From contig NC_092048.1 in NCBI RefSeq assembly GCF_003086295.3, forward strand, positions 749,001-813,000: DNA of 64,000 bases. Reading direction: 5' to 3'. Positions 11,803-23,800 of the stretch are shown piece after piece. The notes below the pieces were generated by a model. That model was not told the origin of the DNA, ran no database searches, and was given only the letters and a program-made list of their open reading frames with translations. The translations under genes were made by a program, and so were the position numbers. The stretch is from Arachis hypogaea (lineage: Eukaryota; Streptophyta; Magnoliopsida; Fabales; Fabaceae). Position 1 is the first letter of the stretch. Every line of letters begins with the position of its first letter.

Positions 11803-12302
11803 TTTTATACTTTTATTTATGAATTAAGATTACAATCCATTATTTGTGCCTGTACTATTGCCCATTTGGCCTACAAGAATACGAGTTCAATCAAATTTTT
11901 AATTTTCATATGCAAACATGAAAAGGCAACAAGAATAAACTATAACAGGAACTTCTAAATAGGTTAAAACTTGCAAAGATCATAATCTCATGTTCACCCA
12001 GATTATTGTTAGTCTTTTGGCCAAGAATAAAACAAAAGTATCTGTTTCCATAATTTATTTCTACGAAAAAGAAAAATTATTCAATAGGAAAGACTAGGAG
12101 AAACTAAACTGTGGCATGTATCTATCTACAATTTCCAGCTATGCTTCCTGTAATCTTTCAAAGATGATGTATTCTTGGCTTTGCCATTTTTCCATTACAG
12201 CTTCATCTTTGAAAGAGCATTTAGCATAACCTTCATCAGATTTTTCTAAAGGGGAAAAGACAACCACTGCCGCACAGCAAGGTTTTAAAAGAAGTCCACC
12301 GC
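11803..12302. other. Spacer and 3'UTR of the NIPA gene
   Basis: No gene. About 12090-12302 is the probable 3'UTR of the minus-strand NIPA gene. Confidence 0.4.
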
Positions 12303-15300
12303 CTATATTGCTTCTGAGTCGTTTCTAGTGTGTTCTGGAGTTATGAACACAGGGGGAGGAAGTACCGGTTTCTCTCCCATGTCCTTAGTTTTGTGAAGGA
12401 GAAAAGTCCCGGATAAAATCGTGACAAAGCCGCACATCTCAGTGGCGATTTGCGATGCATTTTGCAAGGCCCAGTCCTGCACAGCACAAAAAAGAAACCA
12501 CCAAAGTAGAGAAGAACTTCATTTGCAAAGTGCCAATACAGATTTTATGTGAAAACAGATCACCAGATTTCAAAGTATAATCTTGGAGTCTTGGTCTTTG
12601 AAATACAAATTAGAACCTCATTCTGAACAGAGTAGATTTATTTTTCTCTATATTCTAACTCTAGCACAGAGTGATCACTGGCTCAACTAATCAAATTCAC
12701 ATAATATGAAAATTCAGTGTGCCTAAATTTAGATGTCCATGTTCTCTAAAAAGTAGCCAGAGAGTACTGATTTATTGTTAATACCATAGGTAGTTATGTT
12801 TATCACATTTTCCACCTATGTTTTATCTTTCAATTTTACTTTGGCATGCACTCTGAAGAAGGCATTTTTATTTCCACAAACTACTAGATTTGAAGATAGT
12901 ATCGCAGCTCTAAATTCTAAACAAAAGTAACAAATGTTTGGAACAAAAAATTCATAAGGGGCACAAAGGTAAAGTCACCTTAAACATGATCATGCTGGCA
13001 AAAATGGTAAATGTTGTAAACATGACATAGTAAACTGGTGATACGACAGCAGTGTTGAAAGTGTCCAATGCCTGCAAATGTTTCCAGATTAAACTAACTG
13101 CATTACAACTTACTTAGAAAGGCTCTTATCCCAAACTGCTAACTCAACATACTTATTTTAAAGACACAGACAGAATGCCAAAATGAGGTGAAGTTCTACC
13201 GTGAGTCCACTGGAGATACTAGAATAAATAAGATGCCATGCCATTCCTAGAATATTGCATCTCAAGCTTTATTCATCCGGGACAAATCAATTGTAATTGG
13301 GAAAAAACACTACAAAGCCTCTTGTTTAAAACTTTTTCAAAATGCTATATACTGAATTACACAATGAAAGCGGGGTCATTTAGCTAGTGATATCATGACA
13401 GAAACCTCAAAGAGAGAGAATGCATAATCTTTTTTTTTAGAAAAAGCCATGCAAATCACCATCTAAAACTGAGTCAAATTCTGCAAATCCTAGAAACAGC
13501 AGAAATGACTCTGGTTCTAATTCTCCAATAATCAGCAAATAGAATAGAATACATTACATCACTGATAAATATAATTCCAAAGATTACCTTGTTCAAGTAG
13601 TTAATCTGTAAAAGACAACATCCTAACACGATCAGTGTAAAAAACCAGGTCTGAAAGTACTTGAATTGATTTGTGCCTTCAAATGTAAGCTTCAGAGCTA
13701 TTCCTACTGCTTTCACGCTCATAACCTATAGTATGCAACAACAAAGAAACAACAATAATTTTGACCATGCTAAGTTTATATGGTCAACCATGACGCATGA
13801 GAGTTGAAGATAATTAGTACCGTAATTGAGCCTGTGAAAGAACATATTCCAATATATACTATCATATGGGTCTGTCCATAGCGTGGAACGCAATAGAAAA
13901 TGAGAAAATTAACCACAATGATCATAGCACAAGTGTACAAAATAAAACCTGTTCATGAGAAAAGAGGGGTGGGGGGGCAACGTTAGCCACACATATATGA
14001 ATTGCTTGGAAGGAACTAGAAACAAAGCAATTAACGGTGAAAGCATACCTGGCTCTGTAGCAAGCTCCCAAACTTCCTTGACAGAGTGAATGATTCTTTC
14101 ATGTGGAGCATGCAAAACAATAGTTGTAGATCCAACCACACAAAGAGCACATCCAAGCACACCAAAGATGTGCAATCTCTCTTTCAAGATAAAGTGAGCT
14201 AGCACTGCACTGCATCATGATATGAGTTCGTAAATTTTTCCGGCATCCACATTTTTATTATTGAAGTAACAATATGCCTCTCCTAAAAGTTATGCTATGA
14301 AGAATACCATGTCTCTTACCTGAAAATGATACTTAAGGCTCCTAAAGGGGTTACAAGAATCGCAGGTGCAAATGCATAAGCTGCAAAATTGGCTATTTCC
14401 CCAACTATCACTGCAAAAATTTAGACATCTATACAGAATTAGTTGAAAAAATTCCCTAAGAGAAAAATAACTACAGAACACTAAGAGTTAAGATGGGAAA
14501 TTTTCTAGATAAAAGGCCTCAGCTAAGTATATATCTAAAACATGATAGATTCATGTAAGGGATCTAAGATAGTGGTGATCACTTCAGAATAGATGCTTTA
14601 TTCTTTTGTGACACTGAAAAATTTAACATGTGCCAATTATGTTTTTCCCTCTTCCGGTCTTCCCCCTTGCTTTTGAGAGTAAAAAAGGGGCAGTGTCATT
14701 TTACAATTGCTTATCAAAGAATTACGTGAACCTTAGTGCCAAAGAGGTTAAGAAAAGTCCAATAATGTATTTCCTTTTTAATTAAAGATATTTCAACTAT
14801 TTGAAATGCTTATGAAGACCAAAGAAAGATGAAACTTATCATCAAGTAATACAGCACAACATGCAAACACAACTTGTGCCTGAGGAATGTTACAATAAAA
14901 TTAGGTAGCTTATACACTAAACAAAAGGGGCTGGGTTTCAGCTTTCAATACAGTAAAGGAAACAACCAGGGAAAAAAATCACTTACTTGAGATCATTCCA
15001 ATCCACCAAAACGGTTCAAGTAGGTATGAATGCCCTCCAGTGGCTGACCAAACCAAAACAATTTCATTGATATTAGATATATTGATCTGATCTAATAACA
15101 TAGCAAAAAGTGACAGTGACAGATAAAAGATAACTTAGAGAGTATGCTGAATAGACAAGAGACAATTGCCGCATTCTAAGGTCAAGTATTTTCAATAACA
15201 CAGATGATAGCATGATATGAAAATTTCAACAGAAGAAAAAATAGGGATAATTGATGATGAGATCTATATATGAACCTGCTCTTTTCCCTGTAGTGGCTGC

Positions 15301-15402
15301 TCTTCGAAGCCCCATCTTCTTGATTATGAAGCTAGAACCAATGAAAACGCTGGACGAAACGGCCAGAATAAGGCCAGTAACATTGTCCTTGGTTGCCTCC
15401 AT
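12303..15402 (-). CDS. NIPA-type magnesium transporter (DUF803 family)
   Basis: Multi-pass membrane protein of the NIPA family (EamA/drug-metabolite transporter fold), predicted to carry Mg2+ across endosomal or plasma membrane. Eight coding exons rebuilt on the minus strand: 15276-15402, 14987-15043, 14320-14410, 14049-14209, 13821-13948, 13588-13725, 12979-13071, 12303-12476. All junctions are GT-AG and in frame; total 969 nt = 322 aa. Family signatures: [14 protein letters not shown] near the start, [89 protein letters not shown], and a [20 protein letters not shown] C-terminal helix. The first 42 residues match family N-termini well, supporting the start. A donor at 15738/15737 and acceptor near 15428 suggest a 5'UTR intron. 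No defects seen. Confidence 0.93.
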
Positions 15403-16164
15403 ATATCACAATAATCACAATAATATACTAAGAAGCAGCTACAACAGCTCGCTCAACAAATTCACCTTTAGCTATTGATCTATCATCATGAACAAAAAAG
15501 TCGCATATTACACATACATCTTAAATTAAGAAATCAAACAGGATCGAAATTCGAACGTGAATTCACACAAATCATGAATCATGACATGAAAAGCAGTAAC
15601 TGGATAGAAATTACAAGATCCGTGCTAGCGAAGGTAACTACAGTTCTCGAATCAGATTAGTTGAATTCCCCGTAACAGGATCTAGGTACGAGTGAGTGAC
15701 AGAGAAGAAACACGATGATATGAAGAGAGATACGTACCTTCGGAAACAAGTTGGTAATGGGAGCTAGAAGAGCATGATTCAGAAGAAGAGAACGTGGAAT
15801 TGAAATGAGTCCGTTACGCATGCATCCCCTCAAGAAATAATGATTTTCAATTTTTAATTATTGTTTTTTGAATTTTTGAGATTTTAAGATCGTCCGCAAC
15901 CCGCGTGTTCCAATGCGAAATTGTTATAACGTGTTGTTTCGCTGTATTGTGTGACACTCTTGTGTATATATATCTCCGAGTGTGAGAGCGAGTTTTGTTG
16001 ATACATTGCCTCTCCACTTTCCACTCAAGTATGATACATTTAGAATCACAAGAACCTAAGCCAATGGCATTTGGACAGATACTAATTTGCGAAGACCACG
16101 GATACTTTATACTTCCACAATAATAATCTATCAATATTGGACATCTTCTCATGTGCATTGCCCA
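15403..16164. other. 5' leader and upstream region of the NIPA gene
   Basis: Holds a probable noncoding first exon of the NIPA gene (about 15738-15800, with a good GGTACGT donor) and its promoter. The 103-aa minus ORF at 15847-16158 has no family signature. Confidence 0.45.
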
Positions 16165-16165
16165 T

Positions 16166-16200
<35 letters not shown>

Positions 16201-16201
16201 G
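16165..16201. repeat. Compound (AT)n(AG)n microsatellite
   Basis: About ten AT units followed by about eight AG units, directly before a MITE-like element. Confidence 0.9.
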
Positions 16202-16206
16202 AGTGA

Positions 16207-16351
16207 TAGGGCCAGCAGAATTTCAATTAGTTATCATCAATATTTTTAATAGTGTGAGATGACATTTAATGGTGTAGGATTAATTATTTTTCTTTTGATG
16301 GTTAAGTGCTGATCAGATTTTAACAAAAGTGCTTGTCTCGGTGCCTCCTAG
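16207..16351. mobile_element. MITE-like element, diverged copy 1 of a tandem pair
   Basis: Begins TAGGGCCAGCAG and ends with a degraded inverted copy (GTGCCTCCTA). The inner sequence (ATTTTTAATAGTGTGAGATGAC, then TTTTCTTTTGATGG and AAGTGCTG) aligns with the neighbour at 16373-16523, so the two are copies of one family. No clear target duplication. Confidence 0.6.
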
Positions 16352-16372
16352 ATTTTTTCATATGAGCAATGT

Positions 16373-16523
16373 TAGGGGCCAGCAACTTTGGTATTTTGTA
16401 ACCATCAATTGGCCATCAATAATGTTTTTAATGGTGTGAGATTACATCTAATGATGAGAAATCACTCACTTTTCTTTTGATGATTAAGTGCTGGTCAGAA
16501 AACACAAAAGTTGTTGGCCCCTA
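16373..16523. mobile_element. MITE-like element, copy 2 with well-kept inverted ends
   Basis: About 151 bp. The left end TAGGGGCCAGCAACTTT matches the inverse of the right end AAAAGTTGTTGGCCCCTA. No coding capacity. Target duplication not evident, so the superfamily is left open. Confidence 0.7.
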
Positions 16524-16674
16524 GACTTTTCCTTTTCATATATATATATATATAGAAAAGTCTAGGATACACACGGTATTTTTCAGCTCAATAGGCCAAT
16601 GATTAAATTCATCGTGAATCTGAATTCTATTTAAGAGTCTATTACTAACTAAATTAATTATATTTTAATTTGCT

Positions 16675-16752
16675 AACGAGTTATAACTCAAATGTCATAA
16701 TTTCTTTGTCATTATATTTTAATGTCATCTAAATGTTGGGGGTTCGAGACTC
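16675..16752 (+). repeat. tRNA-like SINE head (A-box/B-box), degraded
   Basis: GAGTTATAACTCAAATG resembles a tRNA A-box region, and GGTTCGAGACTC about 50 nt later resembles a B-box. This spacing is that of tRNA-derived plant SINEs. The tail and target duplication were not resolved. Confidence 0.4.
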
Positions 16753-19493
16753 ACTTTACTGGTTGCTGCATATAAATTATTATTGGTCAATTATAAATTT
16801 AATTATTTTATTATAATGATTTCGATTGTTTTGGTAATTAATTATTTAGTTAAAAAATATTGGGGTTAATTTGGTAATTAAATTTTATATATGTAGCGTT
16901 TTTTATTTTTTATTTTTTTACTTGTTTATTTAGTATATTTGAGTTTTATTTATCTATCAATATTATTTATTTATTTAATATATTTAGTGGAAGAATGTTT
17001 TTTTTTTTCTCTATATGATAGAAGGAATGAAAAGTCAGTGTACAAGTAGTTAGAATTCAGGACATAATTAGCATCTTATTAGCGGTGAAATCAACAACAC
17101 AAGAAAATTAAATCAACAAGATTTGAATCCGAGACATTGCTTAAAATGAGTTTATCTATTTATAGAGTTTATTGAATCCTAAGAAATTGGATTTGAACTA
17201 AACGGAATGATTGAAATAAAGATCTAGCACTCATTTTCCTTCTCGTCCACAAAATTTAAACTCCATATTTTTATTTTATTTAAAAAAGGAAGATACCAAA
17301 CAAGAGAACTAAACAAAATGGTATTGTCATCCTTTTTAGGCTTCTTACTACTTCTTTTTCTGATTTCTCGTGTTCTTTTCTCCTTTTCCACCCTTTATTT
17401 ATCAGCTTATGTGAAACCGAGACATGTGAATTGGTGAAGGAATCAAAACTAAACTGGAATTGACCCAAAAAAAATAAAAAAACAACAATTAAATCCATTT
17501 TTGCTGAAACCTTGGACTGTATGTATCGTAAAAATGAATCATTCAGTATTGAAAACAAGCGCTCAAAGACTAAACACAACAAACTGCTAGTAATATCATG
17601 GACAGTAAAGAGGGTTAAGGGTTCATTTGGATTTTAATTTTCAGTGTCCGTAAGGTTTTATTATTATGTAGGAAAAAAGTGAAACCTAAAATTAAATTTT
17701 TTTACTGATTTTTTTCCTACAATTTTTTAAAAAAAATAGAAAACGTTTACTTAAGTTAAATAGAATTTAAAATTTTAACAATATACCACCACATTACTTA
17801 AAAAATATTTTAAGAGTTTAATTTTGATATAATAATTTTTTAAATTGTCTTTGTATTATATTGTTATCTAATTATATATGGTTACATTAATTGATTAGAT
17901 GATATAGCACATTTTATTTCGATATTGACTATACTACGTGTATATTAAAATCAGTCACTAAAATTAATCATCAGTATAAAATATATAGCACATCTTATTT
18001 TGATATGTTATATGTACGATTAGAATCAGCTATTAAAATTAGTCACTAGTATAAAATATATACTAAAATATAAATACACGTTGAAAATAAATTAAATCAT
18101 ATATATATTTATACATAAATATTTTAATGACTAATTTTTGTATACAAATAGCATTTTTGTTTCGATATTATTACTTTTTTTAAAGAGTTGTATAAGAAAT
18201 CATTAAAGTCATTGGAACAGCATAATTTTTGCACTCGTAAAAAATATAATATATTATGGTTTTTTTTTATTAATTTTACTTAATTTATAAAATGAAAAAT
18301 AATTGTTAATAATTTTTTTAAAAAAAATGTCCTTAATCATAATCAAATGTATGAACAAAGTTGTTTTTTTTTTATTTTATTTTTTGTGTGGACCGCACTA
18401 TGCAACGTTTGAAGTGTAGCAAGGAGCCAAGGATCTAGACTTTAATATAAAATTATGAACGCAATAACAATGTTCTGAAAAATACACTAAAATCTCATGC
18501 TATCTTAATTTTAAAAAAATAAGAAAAACTATGGAACACTAGAATTATACGATATAATTCTGATTGTGTTACTAAATAATGTAAATTATGAAAAGCAAAA
18601 TCAAAAGTCAAAAGCTCTAAAAGACACAACGTAACTATGCAAGCAACTGAACAAATATATTCTTTAGTCATATTCTCCGAACCTTAACAAGATGGATCGA
18701 CTCACTCTAAAATCAAAACCTGAGTTAAATTATAGACTGGTCTTTGAATTTGCAATTAAATCTTAATTTTATCTCTTAATTTATAATTATGTTTTTTTTT
18801 TTTAAATTTAACGAAAGTGATTCACGGTTATTTTTAAAATATTTTTTAACGAATATTCGTGATCAAAATAATGATATATAGAAGAAAATCACGACAGATA
18901 ACCAACAGTTATGTTATATAATAATTTTAAATTTTTAACTCAATTTAATTTTCATTATTGATTTATAACCCTAATCTCAACTTAAGTTCTAAAAACTATC
19001 GTTTACTATTAGAAATTACTTTCCTTCTCTTCCGTTGTTGTTACGGACGTTTGGAAAGAGTGATGATAGATTGAGACAACAATGTTGTTGGTAGCTCCAA
19101 CAACTGACGCTCTTAAGAAAATTGTGGGAGAAAAAGCACTAGAAATAGTCACGAATGACTACTAAAGAGATGTGAATGTAACAATCAACTCATACCCAAA
19201 TGGTCAAGAACATATGTGAATCTAGGGAGATTATGTTATAAATGTCCAAACTAAAATGTAAGTGCCTTTTGTTAATTTATGAAGTCGATCTCGTTGCTAT
19301 TTTAATATGTAACATTTTTTTCCATGACCCTGTAAAGTATTTGTAGAGTGTTGATAAGAGTTGGTGTGATCTTTTTTTTTACTGACAAGAGAAAGAAAAA
19401 CTAAATGGTAGAGTAAATCTTGAATTTGAAATAGAAGAATAGATACTGAAATTTTTCTGAAAAATTGAAAGTTTGAAATCTGAAGATAGAATT
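16753..19493. other. AT-rich intergenic region
   Basis: No supportable gene. It contains T- and A-tracts and one copy of a dispersed AT-rich repeat (18013-18160). The minus ORF at 17280-17582 has no domain. Confidence 0.4.
18013..18160. repeat. Dispersed AT-rich repeat (ACTAAAATTAGT family)
   Basis: Shares the order AAATTAGTCACTAGTATAA, AAATACACGTTGAAAATAAA, then ATTTATACATAAATATTTTA and a closing ACTAATTTTTGTATAC with copies at 40503-40852, 44533-44690 and 55485-55700. The ends are imperfect inverted repeats, as in a Stowaway- or Tourist-sized MITE. Boundaries are approximate. Confidence 0.45.
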
Positions 19494-20300
19494 GTAACGA
19501 TCCGCATTTTTAAAAATTTTAAATTGAAAAAGGTTTTAATTTATTTTAATAATTTGGACTCCTTATTTTTAGAAAATAACTTATTAAAAATAATTTAATT
19601 AAGTTTTTATTTAAATTTTATTTTATAAAAAAGATGATTAATGTGATTATTATAGTTTTAAATTTAAAAATAATCATTTGATTTTATTAGTATGTCAATA
19701 GATATATTTTTATATATTCCCAAAATAATTTTTGGTATCATAATTACATTTTGAATTATTTTAATCTAAAGATTTTGTAAAAATTCTTATACTATTAATA
19801 TGTATTTTTGTTACAAAGTTTTTTATTTTTATACATATCTCTATTATTCAATATATATAATTTCTCATTTTCTCACCTTCACATATATATACTGACACTA
19901 ATCTCACTCTCAGCCTTACCTTACCCACGCGTTGCATCTCTGAATTTTCCAAAGCACGCGTATTATCTTCCTTCTTCCAACACACATAAATCACTCTTTC
20001 CTTCAATCACTCATTCATTCATTTGATAACAAAGACAGAAGCAGAGACTGAGAGAGCTTGAGAGAGAGACACATAGAGACCGAGCAACGTAAGATGAGGG
20101 AGGAGAATGAGATGCTTTTCCACGACGTTGCATCTCACTGCCGTTGCCGAAGCTCCATCACCACCGTTAACTCCGATTAGGGCAGAGAGGAAGAAGAAGA
20201 AGAATGAAAGGGAGAGATTGATGGAGAGGAGGGTGACAGCCGTTTTTGGGTACAAGATGACAAATATAGGTTAATAAGAATTAATCTAATAACCAAAGCT
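19494..20300. other. LTR-like or promoter-like stretch of uncertain origin
   Basis: A GTAACGATCC head, an AT-rich body, TATA-like ATATATAT near 19850 and 19885, a C/T-rich stretch with many ACAC/CTTCC words, then a G/A-rich region with GAGAGAG. This order resembles a solo Ty3-gypsy LTR plus leader, or a capture of a gene 5' end. The small ORFs (19808-20026, 20019-20255) have no family match. No partner LTR or target duplication was found. Confidence 0.25.
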
Positions 20301-20860
20301 GATATGAAATAAGGGATAAATAAAAAGATAGGGATTGAAATTGAAATAAAATAATAAAAAAAAAGGGTTGAAATTGAATACAAAAAGAATTACTCTATCT
20401 TCTACTAAATTTTTTTATGCAATAAAAAAAGACTTCTCAATCTAACTTATCCAAACCATAGTTTAAAAATTAAATCAAAAGGAATCACGCAGCCTTCTAC
20501 CCAATTTTCTGATATAATAAGGGAGAGACTCACTCAACCTCACTTATCTACACTATGATTTCATCACCAAACCAAAAAGTATTTTGAAACTCTTTTCATC
20601 TCTCTATAGCGGCTATAATAGATTAATAGTTTTGGTTTTATGAGGTATTTATAGCATCTTATTAGATTAAAATAAAAAATTCTAAATTTATTAATATAAA
20701 GTCTAATCTAATAATTAAATAAACAAAGTTAAAATACCTGAAATTAAATTAACATTCTAATATTTAAACATATAAACTAATAACTACTAAATAATACTTA
20801 AACTCTTCATATCATATTAAAAGAGTACTCAACTCATCACGTTTCTTTTAATAAAATAAA

Positions 20861-23800
20861 GAGTAAAGTGAGAATTAGGTCCCTGAGGATTTCGCGTTCA
20901 GACAAGTTAGACCCTGAAGAAAAAAAAGTAACAATTAGATCCCCCAGAATATGAGACGTTGGACACAATATATCCATTCGTCAGTCCATGTAACAAAACG
21001 GAACGGAGTTGCTTTGCTGTCCCGTTACGTGAACTGATGTGTGCGTTTCTGCCACATCTGCAGTAGGACGACATCGTTTTATAAATTTTCTTCTTTTATA
21101 TTTGTTTCACTTTGTTCTTAACCTTCAGTTACCCTCTGTTATTACCTATTAACCCTAAAGAGAAGCTAAGGTCAAAGAGTCTTGGCTCTGCAGTAACAAA
21201 AGTCACAATTCTTCTTCAATGTACCAGCAAGGAAGAAGACGTCATCAAAGAAACCGGTATTAGCGGAGACATCCTCGAGTCAGGTAAAAAATGGTGATGC
21301 TTTTGTCAGCTAGTGTATCCCTTTGTCAGTTACTTTTATGGTGGTCCCCTCGTTTGAAACAAATTGTTTAATCTTCTGCAAAGTATGGTGATCCCATAGT
21401 TTTCAACTTGTTTGCATGACACATTTTGCCACATTTAGAATTATTTATGCATTTTTTGTTACTTTTTGGGGGGCTTCTGTTTATTTGTATATAATTGCTG
21501 AAACTAATGATTAACAAAAAGACTAGTATCACTTTATGTCATAATTAAAAAAAGACATACATATTCCTGATTCGTTAGTTAACTGTTGTCCCAATTGATT
21601 CAAATAATAATTGTGTTTATACTTAACAGATGGAGAAATTTGCTATTCATGTATTCAACCATGAGAAAAAATTTGTGAGGAACAAACAGGGAGAGTTGAG
21701 TTACCGGGATGGTTTAGTTGAGAGGTTTCCAGAGATAGATCTGGATCTTATGAACTTCTTTGACTTGAAGGAATTGTTCAAGAGCTTGGGTTACGATGAT
21801 TACAAAGCAATGATGTGGTTTGATTTGAATGCTGCTAATTTTAAAGCCGGTTTACATCCTATCTTTGGAGATTTAGAGATCAATGCTTTAAGGGAGCACA
21901 AAATACAAAACAAGGAGTGTGAGCAGTTCTATATATATTTTGAGCATCATATTCTTGGTGGTGAAGATACTATAGGGTGTGATGAAGTTGGTGATTCTCC
22001 TATTTCTGATGATGACAGTAATGATAATGGTTACGAGAGCGCTGAAGATGAGCTGTATAAGCCCCCACCTCCAGGTTTTAACCAATCAGACACTAATATT
22101 GAAGAGGAGCATGCAAGAGTGATGAAAAAAAAGAAGGTTGCAGACAGTAACCATTCTTCAAAAGGAAAGAAAGTTACTTCTCCAAAAAGAAAGAAAGTTA
22201 CTAATAAAGAGATTTCTGTATTTAGCAATTCCCCTAAACCTCGAAAGAAGAAGGAATATAAGGTGAGGAGGAGTTCAAGACTGCAACATCGGGCTACAAA
22301 GCACGTGGGGAACTTTAATTCAAGTCAGCACCCAATTGAACTTGGAGATGATGGAGATGAAGAACATCATGAACATGCGAAAAATGTTGAAGAGGCTGAG
22401 GATGACCCTTTTGTTGGGTTTTTTTGGGGGGAAACACGCGCTAACAAGGAGTCAAGTGACAAGAAAGTATTTGACTATGAATCAGAGGACTTGCACACTC
22501 CTGTTGGAAGCGATGCAGAGAATGATGTTTACAGGACTGGTTTTGTTGACTTTTCAGAGGATGTTGAATTTAGAAAAGTGAAGCAAGAAATTGGTATGAA
22601 GTTTGACACTTTGGACCAGTTCAAGAGGACACTAAAGGACTGGACAGTAGCTCAGGGTAAAGAATTACAGTGGCTAAAGAATGACAAGGTGAGGTCAAGA
22701 GCCAAGTGTGCTGAGAAAAATTGTCCATTCTTAATTTTTTGCTCATAGAATTCATGTGAAAATTGTTTCCAAATCAAAACTTTTTTTCCTGAACATACAT
22801 GCAATCGGAACTTTGAAAGCAATCAGGTAAATGTTAGATGGCTTACTAAGACACTTGAGAAGCGATTACGGACACAGCCAAAGTTCACACAAAAGGAAGT
22901 ATTAGAACACGTAAAGCAGGATTATAACATGCAAATTCACTACAAGAGCATGCAAAGGGCACTTAAGAAGGCAAGATAGTTAGTAATTGGTAAGAAAAGT
23001 GAACAGTATGGCAAACTAAGAGATTATCTGGTTGAGATATTGAAAAGTAATCCTGGTAGCACAGCCTTGTTAGGAGTTGAGGCAATTCCACAATCTTCTC
23101 CACTATTTAATAGACTTTATATTTGTCTAGATGCATGTAAGTAAGGTTTCAAGGTAAGATGTCGCCCATTGATTGGGCTAGACTGGTATTTTCTAAAGGA
23201 CTATTATAATTATTATCTGTTGTGGCTCAAGATTCAAATAACCATTTATATGTGGTGGCTTATGTTGTGGTTGCATCAGAGACCAAGAAAACATGAAAAT
23301 GATTTCTGACTCTATCGCTAGAAGATTTAGGAGATGTTCAAACACACGGATGGAGCTTCATATCTGACCAACAAAAGATAAAATTTTTAGAGTATTCTTC
23401 ATATGTTAGCATAGTTTGATTGTTTATTATGCTTATGGTACTGAATTGTATGTGTTTGTTATTAGGGTCTGGTTCCTGCACTTCGAGAAGTGATGCCCAA
23501 TGCACATCACAAAAACTGTGTGATGCACATTTGAAAAAACTTCTTGAAGCAATACAAAAATAAGCAAACTAAAGGTGCTGTGTGGGAGTGTGCTAGATAC
23601 ATAACTACAGTTGAGTTCAAAGCAAGTATGGAAAAGCTAAAGAGAATAAATGAGAAAGCATAAGCCTATTTGGCTAAGTTTGAGCCTGCTGTGTGGGTCA
23701 AAGCATACTTTAGCCATTGACCTAAGGTAAATAATTTGACCAATAACATGTGTGAGGTTTGGAACTCAAGGATTGTGCATTATATGGCTAAACCAGTATT

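Noticed and set aside
17280..17582. 100-aa minus-strand ORF
   Set aside because: Hydrophobic low-complexity product in AT-rich spacer, no recognisable family.
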